The notes under the pieces are model-generated. The model saw only the letters and a program-made list of their open reading frames with translations. It was not told the origin of the DNA and did no database searches. 64,000 nucleotides of DNA, taken from positions 1,922,001-1,986,000 of the forward strand of contig NZ_QASA01000001.1 in NCBI RefSeq assembly GCF_003340495.1, given 5' to 3'. The stretch comes from Adhaeribacter pallidiroseus (GTDB lineage: Bacteria > Bacteroidota > Bacteroidia > Cytophagales > Hymenobacteraceae). A program made the position numbers and the translations under genes. Position 1 is the stretch's first letter. Every line of letters begins with the position of its first letter. This document shows positions 18,198 to 28,284 of the stretch, in pieces.

Positions 18198-18635
18198 AGT
18201 AAGTATCTTGGTTAAAGGTATTTAAGTTTAAAGGAAAGACGGGCTTGAATGCCGGCTGGCAGCTTAGTTGGAAAGTTTTAAATCAAATAGCCGTATTTTT
18301 GGCGCCCGTTATATTAAAAGAAGGTAATTTGTCTAATAAAATTTAAAAATTTCCCTGTTGAAAGTGCTTGATGGCTAACCAGCTTACATTTACTTAGTGC
18401 TAGTTAATAGATCTACTTTTTTCTTTTTTGCCTTGGCTATTCTTGTGGTGCTTCATACAGATAGTTTGTAGGCACCTATACGGAGTAGAGGCGTATCAAG
18501 AATAGAGTCTTTATGTTATTTCTAAGCTGAACATCGTTTCGTAATCATCAATAAGGAAATTTTAAAATCTCAGAAATTTAAATTTCTGAACAGAATACCC
18601 GCTTCTTTAATCTTTAATTTTACGACTCATCTTAT

Positions 18636-20222
18636 ATGAAAAAACTTGTTTTAAGCTTAGTAATGGGCGTTTTTCTATATGGCTGCAATTCTAAGTCAGC
18701 AACTACCGAAAATAATAGCGAGTCTACCGCCAAAAAAACAGAAGCCTCCGGGAGCCTCAGGGAAGACGGTACTTACAGCGAACAGCACCGGCCGCAGTTC
18801 CATTTTTCGCCCCCCCACATGTGGATGAACGACCCCAACGGCATGGTATATTACAAGGGTGAGTACCATTTATTTTACCAACATTACCCCGATAGTACCG
18901 TGTGGGGACCCATGCATTGGGGCCACGCCGTAAGTAAAGACCTGGTGCATTGGCAAAATTTACCTATTGCGTTATACCCCGATAGTTTGGGTTACATCTT
19001 TTCGGGCAGCGCCGTGATAGACGAAAACAATACGGCGGGCTTTCAGAAAGGAGATGAAAAAACAATCATAGCTATTTTCACCCACCATAACCCCAAAACC
19101 GAAAAGCAGGTGCAAAGTCTGGCCTATAGCACCGATAAAGGCCGCACCTGGGTTAAGTACCACCGGAACCCGGTACTACCTAATCCGGGAATCAGCGATT
19201 TCCGCGACCCCAAAGTTTCGTGGTACGCTCCGGCTAAAAAATGGATTATGACTTTAGCCGTGAAAGACCGGGTGCATTTTTACGGTTCTGCTGATTTAAA
19301 AAGCTGGCAATTATTAAGTGAATTTGGCAAAGGAAACGTAGGGGCGCATGGCGGTGTTTGGGAGTGCCCCGATTTGTTTCCGCTTACCGTAGAAGGGCAG
19401 CAGAAATGGGTGTTATTTGTGAGTATTAACCCTGGTGGACCCAACGGAGGCTCCGCTACGCAGTACTTTATCGGCGATTTTAACGGGAAAGAATTTAAAA
19501 ATAGCAATCCGCCTACCACCACCCTTTGGGTAGACCAAGGCGCCGACAATTATGCCGGGGTAACTTGGTCTAATGTTCCGGCTCAGGATGGCCGGCGTTT
19601 ATTTATGGGTTGGATGAGTAACTGGTATTATGCGAATAAAGTGCCCACCCAAAATTGGCGCAGTGCCACTACTGTGGCGCGCGAGTTAACTTTAAAAAAT
19701 ACGCCGGCGGGTATCCGGTTAGCCAGTGCTCCGGTTAAAGAATTGCAGCAACTCCGGCAAGAATCAAAAACCATAAAAGCCCAGGAAATATCTTCGCCAA
19801 TAAACGTAAGTCAGCAATACAACTTAAAAACTCCATTAACCGAATTAAACTTAAATTTTGACGTCTCTAAAAGCGCAGGAGTAGTTCTGAAGTTTTCTAA
19901 TGCAAAAGGCGAGTACGTACACATAGGTTACTCGGTGCCCAACAAACAGTTGTTTATTGATCGTACCTCTGCCGGTAATGGTAACTTTGAGCCGAGGTTT
20001 GCCAAAAAGCATGTTGCCCCGCTAATCCTGCAAAATGGCAAATTAAATTTGCATTTATTTCTGGATGTAGCGTCGGTAGAGGTTTTTGCTAACCAAGGCC
20101 AGCTGGTAATGACGGATATTTTCTTTCCGACGGAAGATTTTACTCACCTCGAAATTAGCTCCCAGGGCTCTGCACGACTGTTGGAAAGCCAAGCGTATTC
20201 GTTAGAGTCTATCTGGAAATAA
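18636..20222 (+). CDS. GH32 family fructan hydrolase (levanase/inulinase-like) lipoprotein
   Basis: 528 residues with a lipoprotein signal (KKLVLSLVMGVFLYGCNSKS, Cys16), so probably anchored in the periplasm or on the outer surface. The five-bladed propeller has the three GH32 acidic motifs: WMNDPNGM (nucleophile Asp66), FRDP and WECPDLF (acid/base Glu). A C-terminal beta-sandwich (about 370-528) follows. It should cut beta-fructosyl bonds of levan, inulin or sucrose from outside the cytoplasm, feeding fructose to the upstream kinase. No SusC/SusD pair or sugar transporter is next to it, which is unusual for a Bacteroidota fructan locus. Confidence 0.93.
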   Translation: MKKLVLSLVMGVFLYGCNSKSATTENNSESTAKKTEASGSLREDGTYSEQHRPQFHFSPPHMWMNDPNGMVYYKGEYHLFYQHYPDSTVWGPMHWGHAVSKDLVHWQNLPIALYPDSLGYIFSGSAVIDENNTAGFQKGDEKTIIAIFTHHNPKTEKQVQSLAYSTDKGRTWVKYHRNPVLPNPGISDFRDPKVSWYAPAKKWIMTLAVKDRVHFYGSADLKSWQLLSEFGKGNVGAHGGVWECPDLFPLTVEGQQKWVLFVSINPGGPNGGSATQYFIGDFNGKEFKNSNPPTTTLWVDQGADNYAGVTWSNVPAQDGRRLFMGWMSNWYYANKVPTQNWRSATTVARELTLKNTPAGIRLASAPVKELQQLRQESKTIKAQEISSPINVSQQYNLKTPLTELNLNFDVSKSAGVVLKFSNAKGEYVHIGYSVPNKQLFIDRTSAGNGNFEPRFAKKHVAPLILQNGKLNLHLFLDVASVEVFANQGQLVMTDIFFPTEDFTHLEISSQGSARLLESQAYSLESIWK

Positions 20223-21215
20223 ATTATACTCAATTTATTATCTGGAATAGACCCTCTGATTTTGTCGCAAACATTCAAGTAACTTGCTTAACTATGTCCT
20301 TAATTTTTGAACTGTTTGAAACAACAAAATTACTAAAATTAGAATTATAGTTAAAATGTAGCAGCCTGACCCTTGAAAATTTAAAAATTACTAAAACAAA
20401 AGGCATTATATGGCCTTAGCTGTATTTTGGTTTTAAGGGTGATCCTTTCAGAATAAAAAGTAAAATGAGTGATTGAACGCTTCAGCCTTATCAAAAAATT
20501 TAAAAAATCTAATTTTTCACGAAAGGGAAACTTTAATGTGGCAGCTTACGCAAACCATTGAGGGGTGGATTACTGCATTAAAGCTGTATAACCTGCAATA
20601 GTTAAGGTTTAAGTTCTAGGTAAATAGCTGGTGGCTAAGTCAGGTAGATAACTATTTCATTCAGCATGCTGTTTATTGTTTTACGCAGGTTAAAGCGTGT
20701 TTAAGGAGTAAGGAAAATGTCTTCTAAAAATATAGGCTCTAATTAGCATCTGGTTCCAGAATAATGTAAACAGTTTCGGGGCTCACCAAACATCAAAGAA
20801 CCCTATCAATTCAGCAATAAATTACAACTACTACAGTGTTTCGAGCAACGAAAAACCGCAGCAGGGTCAAAGGCGGAAAAATCATAGATTGTGCCGCTTC
20901 AGTTAAAACAAAGCATCCTGGTTCTGATTTTTTAAAGCCGCCGAGTGGCTACAGATTGCCGACATGTATTTATGATACCAAATCCACCAGAGAAAACGTA
21001 TTGACTCTTTTTTAGAGAAAGATTTAAAAAAAATGTAAACTAAAAAAGCTTTCCTGATCAAATGATTAGGAAAGCTTTTTTAGTTTACACAGCTTATAGA
21101 TACAAAAAACAAACTCTTGAGAGCAAATCCTTTAATTAAAGGAGCACTTTCTGGGGTTAAATAGTAGAATCTTAAGTACAATAAAAGTGAACAACGCGAA
21201 GCTAAAAACTACCCA
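20223..21215. other. Nearly 1 kb without a recognisable gene
   Basis: No frame longer than a few dozen codons looks coding on either strand. The stretch is moderately AT-rich with several AATTTAAAAA-type blocks; a perfect 22-bp hairpin sits near its right end. It may hold remnants of lost genes, but I cannot name any. Confidence 0.5.
21034..21089. terminator. Perfect 22-bp hairpin, bidirectional terminator
   Basis: tgtaaactaaaaaagctttcct (21034-21055) pairs with its exact complement at 21068-21089 around a 12-base loop. A/T tracts lie inside the stem rather than after it. It may end the minus-strand desaturase transcript, 127 bp beyond its stop. Confidence 0.65.
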
Positions 21216-22333
21216 CTACACCGGTACTCGAACCAAGGCCGATTGTTTTTTATACGCTTCCAGGCCAAACTTCTTCAGCATCCGGTAATGAGATTTTAAT
21301 GCGGCTACAAAAGTAGGACTTTCGATGTAAGGCAAATCAAACTCCAGAGCTGTTTGTTTTACAATTTTAGAAATTATCGGATAATGGATATGACAAACTT
21401 TTGGAAACAAATGATGTTCAATTTGCCGGTTAAGGCCACCTAGTAAAAAACCGGCCAATTTGCTGTTAGTAGCAAAGTTTGCGGTAGTGCGCATTTGGTG
21501 GTCTGCCCAAGCTTCTTCAATATTTCCTTGATCGTTGGGTAATGGAAAATCTGTGCCTTCAACCACGTGAGCCAGCTGAAATACTAATCCCATGGTTAAG
21601 CCCTCGGCCAGGTGCATACCAATAAAACCCATAACAAATTGCCACCAGGTTATATCTAAAACCAGCAGAGGTAAAGCAATAAACAAAAAGTAATAAATGG
21701 CTTTAAAAAAAAACAAGTTAAAGTATTCTCGTTTAGGATGATTATCCGTGGGATGTTCCCCAATCTTTTTTGAAAAAACTTAACGTAATCTTTGCGGAAC
21801 ACCCAGGATAGAGAAGCTAAACTGTAGAGACCAAAAGCATACAAATGTTGAAAACGCTGGATTTTGTTTACTTTTTCTTCTTCCGAGATCCGGATCAGAC
21901 CTGGTGCTACTTCAATATCTTCATCGTGACCCGGAATATTAGTATACGTATGATGCACTACATTATGCGATATATTCCAGATATAAGGACTTGCCCCTAT
22001 TAAATTAAATAAAAAGCTAAAAGCTTTATTTACCCTGGAATTAGAAGAAAAAGAACCATGGATAGCATCGTGGCAAACATTAAAACCAACAAAGGCGCTA
22101 AATACTCCCAGTAAAAGGGTAAAGCCCAGCATGGTCCAAAGAGAAAAATAGTTTGAAATCACCAATAAGTACAATGCAACAAAACCCGTTAAGTAAAAAA
22201 TTGCTTTACCCCACATAGCTGTGTTAGCATATTTTGAAATAGAATTTTCTTTAAAATAGGTTTCAACCCGTAAACGAGTAGTAGCAAAAAAGGTAGATTT
22301 ATGAGTGTTCGTGAATTTAATTTTTGACGACAT
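21216..22333 (-). pseudogene. Acyl-lipid fatty acid desaturase, frameshifted
   Basis: Two minus-strand frames together make one membrane desaturase. The first (from ATG 22333) has the His boxes HDAIHGSF and HNVVHHTYTN; the second has the third box QIEHHLFP, in which Gln replaces the first His as in front-end (delta-5/delta-6, linoleoyl-CoA-like) desaturases. The di-iron site is therefore complete if the frames are joined. The switch is a T6 run (plus 21766-21771); one more base gives HPTDNHPKREYFNLFFFK and a protein of about 372 residues, normal for the family. The break is probably a sequencing slip. Acts in the inner membrane on acyl chains. Confidence 0.85.
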
Positions 22334-22683
22334 AAAAAGTTAGTTGCAAAGTAAAGTAATTAAGGAATTAATTAGAAAGAAATACATTACTGCAACTTAT
22401 AAAGCACAAACAAGCTGGCTTTAACAGCAAAATACCTTTTAATAGGATGTTAAATTTTTGAATGAAAAAGTTTTAAAAAAGGATCGAGCTATAATCAAAA
22501 TAGTGTTAATCGGTATTGATTACGTTTTTATAAGCTAACTGGTTTCTTTATCAATGTATTATTGTTTGTTTAACCAGAGGTAATATTAAAAATTTAATTT
22601 AAACACCATGGATAATTCAAAACCCTTGAAAAACAAAGCCTACTCTGAAGTGAAGTAGGCTTTGTTTTTAATCTATGAATTAG
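22334..22683. other. Intergenic stretch upstream of the desaturase
   Basis: 350 bp, AT-rich, with one terminator (22629-22669) that belongs to the oxidoreductase on its right. The rest should hold the desaturase promoter; nothing else recognised. Confidence 0.5.
22629..22669. terminator. Intrinsic terminator of the oxidoreductase gene
   Basis: Perfect 16-bp stem aaaaacaaagcctact / agtaggctttgttttt with a 9-base loop, 15 bp beyond the minus-strand stop at 22684. T tract on either strand, so it can act both ways. Confidence 0.9.
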
Positions 22684-23832
22684 CTAAACCTGAACCCAAG
22701 TTTGCTTTTTATTACTTTCTATAATTTTATCACATAAGACTAATTCGCGTAAACCATCGGCGAAAGTAGGGTAACTCGGCTCGGTTGGTTGTTTCCCTTC
22801 TCTGACTGCCGCGTATACCTCCTTAAATAATTGCTTAGAAGTATCCGGAAAACCTTCGTTATGGCCACCGGGGAAGGAGATTAAGGCCGCACTTTCTTTG
22901 TGCACCAAGGCGGGATCCCGCATCAGCATTTCGTTGGCGCTATCGCGTTTACCAATCCACAAATTATTCGGGGACTCCGAAACCCACGAAACAGTTTGAT
23001 TCGAGCCGGAGATCTCCAGACTTAAACGGTTTTTGCGTCCTGCTGATACCTGGCTTACAGTTACTACTCCTTTGCTGCCATCGCTAAACCGGATCATGAC
23101 GGTAGCGTAATCTTCGGTAGTAATGGGTACTTCTTGGTAATCCTCCGGCTGCAACATTTTGCCGGAGTAAGTTTCTATCGGTTTGGTGGGCTTTTTCCGG
23201 TTGGGGTGTACCGTCGCAAAGTCCGCCATTACAGCGGTTATTTCTAAGCCGGTAATGTATTCTATCAAATCAATCAGGTGCGATCCAATATCGGCAATTG
23301 CCCGCGATTCGCCGGATTTATCCGGCTCCAAACGCCAGTTATAATCGGTAGCGTAAAAAAGCCAGTCCTGTAAATACGAACCAATTACCGAATGTACGTT
23401 GCCCAGTTCCCCTTTTACCCGCATGGTGCGCATGTGGCGGATTAAGGGGTAATAACGCAGGTTAAAGTGAATAGCGTTCACCAATCCTGTTTGGGCCGCC
23501 AGTTCTACTAATTCCTGAGCTTCGGCTACCGTATTGGCTAAAGGTTTTTCGCATACTACATGTTTGCCCGCTAGTAACGCGGCTTTCGCCATGGGATAAT
23601 GCAGAAAATTAGGCGTACAAATATGCACCACTTCTATATCCGGATCAGCCAGCATGCTATCAAAATTACCGTACGATTTCGCAATGCCTAAGCTATCGGC
23701 CTTCGAACGGGCGTATTCTTCGCTAAAATCGTTAATCGCTATAACTTCTATATCCGGCTGGCGGCGCAGCGCTTCGATGTGGGCGGGACCAATAAAGCCT
23801 AAACCCGCTACACCTACTTTAATTTTTTTCAT
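22684..23832 (-). CDS. Gfo/Idh/MocA family oxidoreductase
   Basis: 382 residues. N-terminal NAD(P)-binding fold VGVAGLGFIGPAHIEAL, then HICTPNFLHYPMAKAAL and the family's EKPLA motif (CEKPLANTVAEA). The C-terminal half has SRAIADIGSHLIDLIEYITG with the Asp and His used in catalysis. No signal peptide, so cytoplasmic, unlike many Bacteroidota family members with Tat signals. The family oxidises or reduces sugars, inositols and derivatives; substrate unknown. It is a single gene with its own terminator, and the Wzz-like gene lies 275 bp upstream on the same strand. Confidence 0.9.
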   Translation of the reverse strand: MKKIKVGVAGLGFIGPAHIEALRRQPDIEVIAINDFSEEYARSKADSLGIAKSYGNFDSMLADPDIEVVHICTPNFLHYPMAKAALLAGKHVVCEKPLANTVAEAQELVELAAQTGLVNAIHFNLRYYPLIRHMRTMRVKGELGNVHSVIGSYLQDWLFYATDYNWRLEPDKSGESRAIADIGSHLIDLIEYITGLEITAVMADFATVHPNRKKPTKPIETYSGKMLQPEDYQEVPITTEDYATVMIRFSDGSKGVVTVSQVSAGRKNRLSLEISGSNQTVSWVSESPNNLWIGKRDSANEMLMRDPALVHKESAALISFPGGHNEGFPDTSKQLFKEVYAAVREGKQPTEPSYPTFADGLRELVLCDKIIESNKKQTWVQV

Positions 23833-24031
23833 AATTGTTTAAGTGAGGAATGGTACGAATCTTCAAATATATTCTTTTCATTTGAATGGGAACAAAAATT
23901 TTTAAATTGGAAAATATTAAATAAGGATTTATCTCGGCCAAACAGCCTGAATTAAAAAAATAATTTTAAAACGGAGATCCTATTGAAAGTTTAAAATCAA
24001 TAACCAGGTTTATTACCTCTTAATCAACAAA

Positions 24032-24064
24032 AAAGCCGTTAACCAAATTGAGGCTAACGGCTTT
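24032..24064 (-). terminator. Intrinsic terminator after the Wzz-like gene
   Basis: aaagccgttaacc pairs with ggctaacggcttt (one wobble pair) around a 7-base loop, followed on the minus strand by a run of T. Lies 44 bp after the stop. Confidence 0.85.
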
Positions 24065-24107
24065 CTAGTAAAACTAAAAAATTTTACTTGTTACTAAAAT
24101 TTTAAAA

Positions 24108-25124
24108 TTATTCTTCTTGTACCGCTGTACGAAGGTTTCTTAAACCATCGCGTAAAATAAGGTAAAAAACATAAAGTAGGCCAAGCAACAAGCCAATTAT
24201 AGCCCCTTTAGCCGCATGCTTTTCCAGAGTACCACTAGCCGGTTTTCCAAAAGTAATAAACCGGTCGATAATTTCTATTTCGGAGTTAATAAACAATAAA
24301 CGGTCTATTTGCAACTGCTGATCATAAAGCCGGAAATCTTCCCGGTAGACATTTATCGGATCAGATTCTTTATCGTTTAATGTTACGTTAGTTCCTTCTT
24401 TGCCGGTACCTCTCGTGAGATAACTTTGAGCCATATATTTTTTCAAAGTATCCAGATTTTTAGATTCTCTGATGAGTTTTGCCCGGCGATTAAGCAAATT
24501 TTTCCTTTCAATAGCAATCCGTTTATTTACGAATTTATTATTTTTAATATAGTTTACCAGGGTAGTATCTAGCCCTACCAGCGTAGTGGTATCGTAAACT
24601 TGCACCATAATCTGAAAAGTAGAATCACTGTGATTAAGGATAATAGAATCTAGTCGGCGCTGGTTTCCTTCGTTACTTTTGTAAAGATCAATCAACATCT
24701 GCATATTAGGAGAGATAATTTGCTCAACTTCTATTTTACGCAGTGTTTTGGCCTTTTCCGGATTTATTTTTAATAGATTTGCTAAAACTCTATAGTTTCC
24801 TTCGCCGCAAAGCCTGTTTAAATTTTGAATAGAATTGCCTAAAAACTCACCCTTGTAATATGCTGAATTTAAAGTCATTTTAGATTCATAATAAGGCTTG
24901 ACATTCAGATGGTAACCAATTCCTAATAATCCGAAGATTATAATAAGGGAAGTAATTACTTTATAATTAGCAAATGTGGAGTCAATGGCTAAAAAGAAGA
25001 ACCGGACCACAGATTTAATTAAAGCAGTAATAGCTTTACCAACAGCGCTTAACAGTTTGCTAAGATCAATTTCATCATTGTTTTCAGGGTTTTTCTTATT
25101 CAAGTTAGGTTCTGAATAATCCAT
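24108..25124 (-). CDS. Wzz-like polysaccharide chain-length determinant
   Basis: 338 residues with the Wzz topology: a charged N-terminus, one membrane helix (about 56-73, VITSLIIIFGLLGIGYHL), a long periplasmic part with predicted helices, and a second helix near the C-terminus (about 306-323, GAIIGLLLGLLYVFYLIL). There is no tyrosine-kinase domain. The family sets the length of polymers made by Wzy. It is transcribed away from the plus-strand polysaccharide operon, with 214 bp between starts, which supports the role. Sequence resemblance to known Wzz is weak outside the topology. Confidence 0.7.
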   Translation of the reverse strand: MDYSEPNLNKKNPENNDEIDLSKLLSAVGKAITALIKSVVRFFFLAIDSTFANYKVITSLIIIFGLLGIGYHLNVKPYYESKMTLNSAYYKGEFLGNSIQNLNRLCGEGNYRVLANLLKINPEKAKTLRKIEVEQIISPNMQMLIDLYKSNEGNQRRLDSIILNHSDSTFQIMVQVYDTTTLVGLDTTLVNYIKNNKFVNKRIAIERKNLLNRRAKLIRESKNLDTLKKYMAQSYLTRGTGKEGTNVTLNDKESDPINVYREDFRLYDQQLQIDRLLFINSEIEIIDRFITFGKPASGTLEKHAAKGAIIGLLLGLLYVFYLILRDGLRNLRTAVQEE

Positions 25125-25288
25125 ATAGCGTTTAAATAAGGTTCAAATTTATAAATTTTGCATCTAAATCTTTATAAATTTGCGACCTCCTGCATCAAAA
25201 TTTAAAAAACAGATTGCTTAAGTGAGTTTAGAAATACTATTTAATTAGCATTTTCTTTCATAAATCCCCAGAGTAGTTTCGTAAAATT

Positions 25289-25300
25289 ATTGTATACAAT
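25289..25300. promoter_or_regulatory. Perfect 12-bp palindrome between divergent polysaccharide genes
   Basis: attgtatacaat lies in the 214 bp between the Wzz-like gene (minus) and the aminotransferase gene (plus), 39 bp before the latter. Position and symmetry fit an operator; no cognate regulator is known. Confidence 0.35.
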
Positions 25301-25338
25301 TTACTTGATAATAAATATATATTAATAACCTATTTTTT

Positions 25339-26463
25339 ATGCGCCTAATCCAAATGGTCGACCTTAAAACGCAGTATGAAAAAATTAAAGACGATATTAA
25401 TGCCTCTATTTTCGAAGTAATTAATAATTCTAATTTTATCAACGGTCCTCAAGTAAAAGAATTTGCACAACAATTGGCAGTTTTTAATAAGGTTAAAAAG
25501 GTTATTCCTTGCGCTAATGGGACTGATGCCTTGCAAATTGCCATGATGGCTTTGGGGTATAAACCTGGTGATGAAATTATTTTGCCGGTTTTTACTTACG
25601 TGGCTACTGCCGAGGTGATTGCCCTGTTGGGTTTACGCCCCGTTTTTGTAGACGTGGATCCATTAACATTTAATATAGATCCTAACAAAATCAAAGAAAA
25701 AATAAGTGCTAGAACTAAAGCTATAGTGCCAGTACATTTATTTGGGCAATGTGCGGATATGGAGGCAATCATGCAATTAGCGACCGATCATTGTTTAGAC
25801 GTGATAGAAGATGCTGCACAAGCCATTGGGGCAGAATATTATTTCAGTAATAATAAGCAGTTTGCCGGTACAATCGGTACGTTTGGCACTACTTCTTTCT
25901 TTCCTTCAAAAAATTTAGGTTGCTACGGAGATGGGGGAGCCTTGTTTACGAACAAGGATGAATTAGCAAAAACAGCAGAAGTAATTGCCAATCATGGCCA
26001 GGTAGTTAAATACCATCACGATGTAATTGGCATAAACTCCCGGTTAGATACTTTACAGGCAGGCATACTTTTAAAAAAATTACCCCTTTTAAATAATTAT
26101 ATTGATAATAGAAGAATAGCTGCTGCTTATTATGATGAAGCATTAAAGTCTATTCCGCAAATAGTTATACCATACCGTTCGTCGGTTTCTACCCATGTTT
26201 TTCATCAGTATACCATTAAAGTATTAGCAGAAAAACGAGACGCGTTGAAGAATTATTTAGCCGAAAAAGAAATTCCGACGATGGTCTATTATCCTTTGCC
26301 GCTACATTGGCAAAATGCTTACAAAGCGTACAATGTATCCAACGAAAGTTTTCCTGTATCCGAATCTATATCCGGCCAGGTGCTATCTTTGCCCATTCAT
26401 ACGGAGCTGGATCAAGAACAATTAGAATATATAACTGCCAATATCACTGCATTTTTTAACTAG
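25339..26463 (+). CDS. DegT/DnrJ/EryC1/StrS aminotransferase, WbpE-like
   Basis: 374 residues, PLP-dependent. The Schiff-base Lys191 is in FFPSKNLGCYGDGGAL, preceded by DVIEDAAQAIGA, the standard family arrangement. Together with the next two genes (hexapeptide acetyltransferase and Gfo/Idh/MocA dehydrogenase) it fits the WbpE/WlbC step: amination of UDP-3-keto-GlcNAcA to the 3-amino sugar using glutamate. It is the first plus-strand gene of the polysaccharide cluster; the next gene starts 3 bp after its stop. Family call certain; the exact sugar is inferred from neighbours. Confidence 0.88.
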   Translation: MRLIQMVDLKTQYEKIKDDINASIFEVINNSNFINGPQVKEFAQQLAVFNKVKKVIPCANGTDALQIAMMALGYKPGDEIILPVFTYVATAEVIALLGLRPVFVDVDPLTFNIDPNKIKEKISARTKAIVPVHLFGQCADMEAIMQLATDHCLDVIEDAAQAIGAEYYFSNNKQFAGTIGTFGTTSFFPSKNLGCYGDGGALFTNKDELAKTAEVIANHGQVVKYHHDVIGINSRLDTLQAGILLKKLPLLNNYIDNRRIAAAYYDEALKSIPQIVIPYRSSVSTHVFHQYTIKVLAEKRDALKNYLAEKEIPTMVYYPLPLHWQNAYKAYNVSNESFPVSESISGQVLSLPIHTELDQEQLEYITANITAFFN

Positions 26464-26466
26464 CAA

Positions 26467-27048
26467 ATGGATCAAAAAGATTTTTTTCAGCATGAATCTG
26501 CCTACGTTGATAAGGGATGTGCTATTGGTAAAGGAACTAAAATATGGCATTTTTCTCATATAATGCCTAATTGTAAAATTGGGCAAAACTGCAATATTGG
26601 GCAGAATGTAGTAATATCGCCCCAAGTTATTTTGGGCAACAATGTTAAAATTCAAAATAATGTATCCGTTTATACCGGGGTCGTTTGCGAAGATGATGTG
26701 TTCTTAGGTCCGTCTATGGTATTTACCAATGTAATTAATCCTCGTAGCGCAGTTAATCGCCGCAATCAATATGCCACAACCAAAGTAGGAAAAGGAGCAA
26801 GTATAGGGGCTAATGCTACCATTGTGTGCGGACATGATATTGGAGCCTATGCCTTTATAGGAGCCGGAGCGGTTGTTACTAAGTCGGTACCATCCTTCGC
26901 GCTGCTAGTAGGTAACCCGGCTAAACAAATTGGCTGGATGAGTGAATTCGGACACCGTTTAAAGTTTAATGCAGATAATATTGCTGTTTGTCCGGAGAGT
27001 GCGCAAGAGTATGTGCTGGAGGCTGGGTCCGTTAGAAGAATTAAATAA
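26467..27048 (+). CDS. Hexapeptide-repeat N-acetyltransferase, WbpD-like
   Basis: 193 residues of left-handed beta-helix repeats: [56 protein letters not shown], then [30 protein letters not shown] in pieces, and [11 protein letters not shown]-like ending ([13 protein letters not shown]). This is the pattern of WbpD/WlbB, which acetylates the 3-amino group of UDP-GlcNAc3NA with acetyl-CoA. It is placed directly after the aminotransferase (3 bp gap) and 67 bp before the dehydrogenase, the same set as in wbp/wlb operons. Confidence 0.88.
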   Translation: MDQKDFFQHESAYVDKGCAIGKGTKIWHFSHIMPNCKIGQNCNIGQNVVISPQVILGNNVKIQNNVSVYTGVVCEDDVFLGPSMVFTNVINPRSAVNRRNQYATTKVGKGASIGANATIVCGHDIGAYAFIGAGAVVTKSVPSFALLVGNPAKQIGWMSEFGHRLKFNADNIAVCPESAQEYVLEAGSVRRIK

Positions 27049-27115
27049 GTTTAACTTCTGGAATGCAACCCTTTTTATTAGGAATAACTCTTAGAGAAAA
27101 AACAGTAAATACATA

Positions 27116-28135
27116 ATGGTAGCGAAAGACCAAAAGATAAAATTTGCAGTTATTGGGTGTGGCCATATTGGTAAACGGCATGCCGAAATGATAATCAGAA
27201 ACGATGAATCTGAGTTGGTAGCCTTAATTGATGTAAAGGATCCTGCCGAGCTAAATATAGAAGGTTATAAGATCCCTTTTTACCAGAGCATAGAACAATT
27301 AATAAATTCCGGTATTGAGGTTGATGTAATAAGTATTTGTTCCCCCAACGGGTTTCATGCCGAACAAGCTTTACAAGCTCTTGCGGCTAAAAAGCATGTG
27401 GTGGTAGAGAAGCCGATGGCATTGCGAAAGTTGGATGCTGAAAAAGTAATTTACAAGGCCCTAAATATGCACCGGCATTTATTTGCTGTTATGCAAAACA
27501 GGTATTCACCGCCATCGGTTTGGATTAAAGATATGGTAGAATCCGGAAAATTGGGGCAGATTTACATGGTGCAACTTAATTGTTACTGGAACCGCGATGA
27601 CCGGTATTATAAACCAGATAGCTGGCATGGTAAAAAAGAATTGGACGGAGGTACTTTATACACCCAGTTCTCGCATTTTATAGATATAATGTATTGGTTA
27701 TTTGGCGATATCGAAAACATACAAGCCAAGTTTAACGATTTTAATCACCAGCACTCCACAGAATTTGAAGATTCTGGTTTTGTTAGTTTTGATTTTGTAG
27801 AAGGCGGAATGGGCAGCATTAATTACTCCACGGCCGTTTGGAATAAAAACCTGGAAAGCAGCATGACTATTATTGCCGAAAAGGGAAGTGTGAAGATTGG
27901 TGGCCAATATATGAACGAAGTAGAATATTGTCATCTAAAAGATTATGAAATGCCGGTTTTAGCGCCTACCAATCCCGGGAATGATTATGGCGCTTATAAA
28001 GGGTCTGCCCAGAACCATCATTATGTAATCGAAAACGTAGTAGATGTTTTAAAAGGACGAGCTCCCATTACTACGAATGCACTTGAGGGTTTAAAAGTAG
28101 TTGATATGATAGAAAGAATTTATAATTTAAAATAG
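27116..28135 (+). CDS. Gfo/Idh/MocA dehydrogenase, WbpB/WlbA-like
   Basis: 339 residues. NAD-binding VIGCGHIGKRHAEM, then SICSPNGFHAEQALQAL and VVEKPMAL. The C-terminal half has LNCYWNRDDRYY, DSWHGKKELDGGTLYTQFSHFIDIMYWLFG, closely resembling WbpB/WlbA, which oxidises UDP-GlcNAcA at C3. It would work just before the aminotransferase. With the WbpI-like epimerase at 32779 all steps from UDP-GlcNAcA to UDP-ManNAc3NAcA are present; the dehydrogenase that makes UDP-GlcNAcA from UDP-GlcNAc (WbpA) is not in this window. Confidence 0.85.
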   Translation: MVAKDQKIKFAVIGCGHIGKRHAEMIIRNDESELVALIDVKDPAELNIEGYKIPFYQSIEQLINSGIEVDVISICSPNGFHAEQALQALAAKKHVVVEKPMALRKLDAEKVIYKALNMHRHLFAVMQNRYSPPSVWIKDMVESGKLGQIYMVQLNCYWNRDDRYYKPDSWHGKKELDGGTLYTQFSHFIDIMYWLFGDIENIQAKFNDFNHQHSTEFEDSGFVSFDFVEGGMGSINYSTAVWNKNLESSMTIIAEKGSVKIGGQYMNEVEYCHLKDYEMPVLAPTNPGNDYGAYKGSAQNHHYVIENVVDVLKGRAPITTNALEGLKVVDMIERIYNLK

Positions 28136-28284
28136 ATACCAATACCTATTTAAATCTATACTTTAAATTTAAAAATTATTAAATGCTTCTTTAGTTACTG
28201 TTATTTAAATGAATGCTTTAGGAGAAGCAATATTAAAATAATTGACATTAAAAATTAAAGAAGTATTTACTAAGAAAATAAAGA

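Larger units (their letters stand above)
18023..18635. other. Gene-free stretch holding two large hairpins
   Basis: Between fructokinase and GH32 genes. Apart from the tandem inverted repeats listed separately, no frame or known RNA is seen. The 3' part should carry the promoter of the hydrolase gene. Confidence 0.5.

Noticed and set aside
20536-20601. 22-codon frame starting MWQLTQ in the large gene-free stretch
   Set aside because: Too short and no sign of coding.
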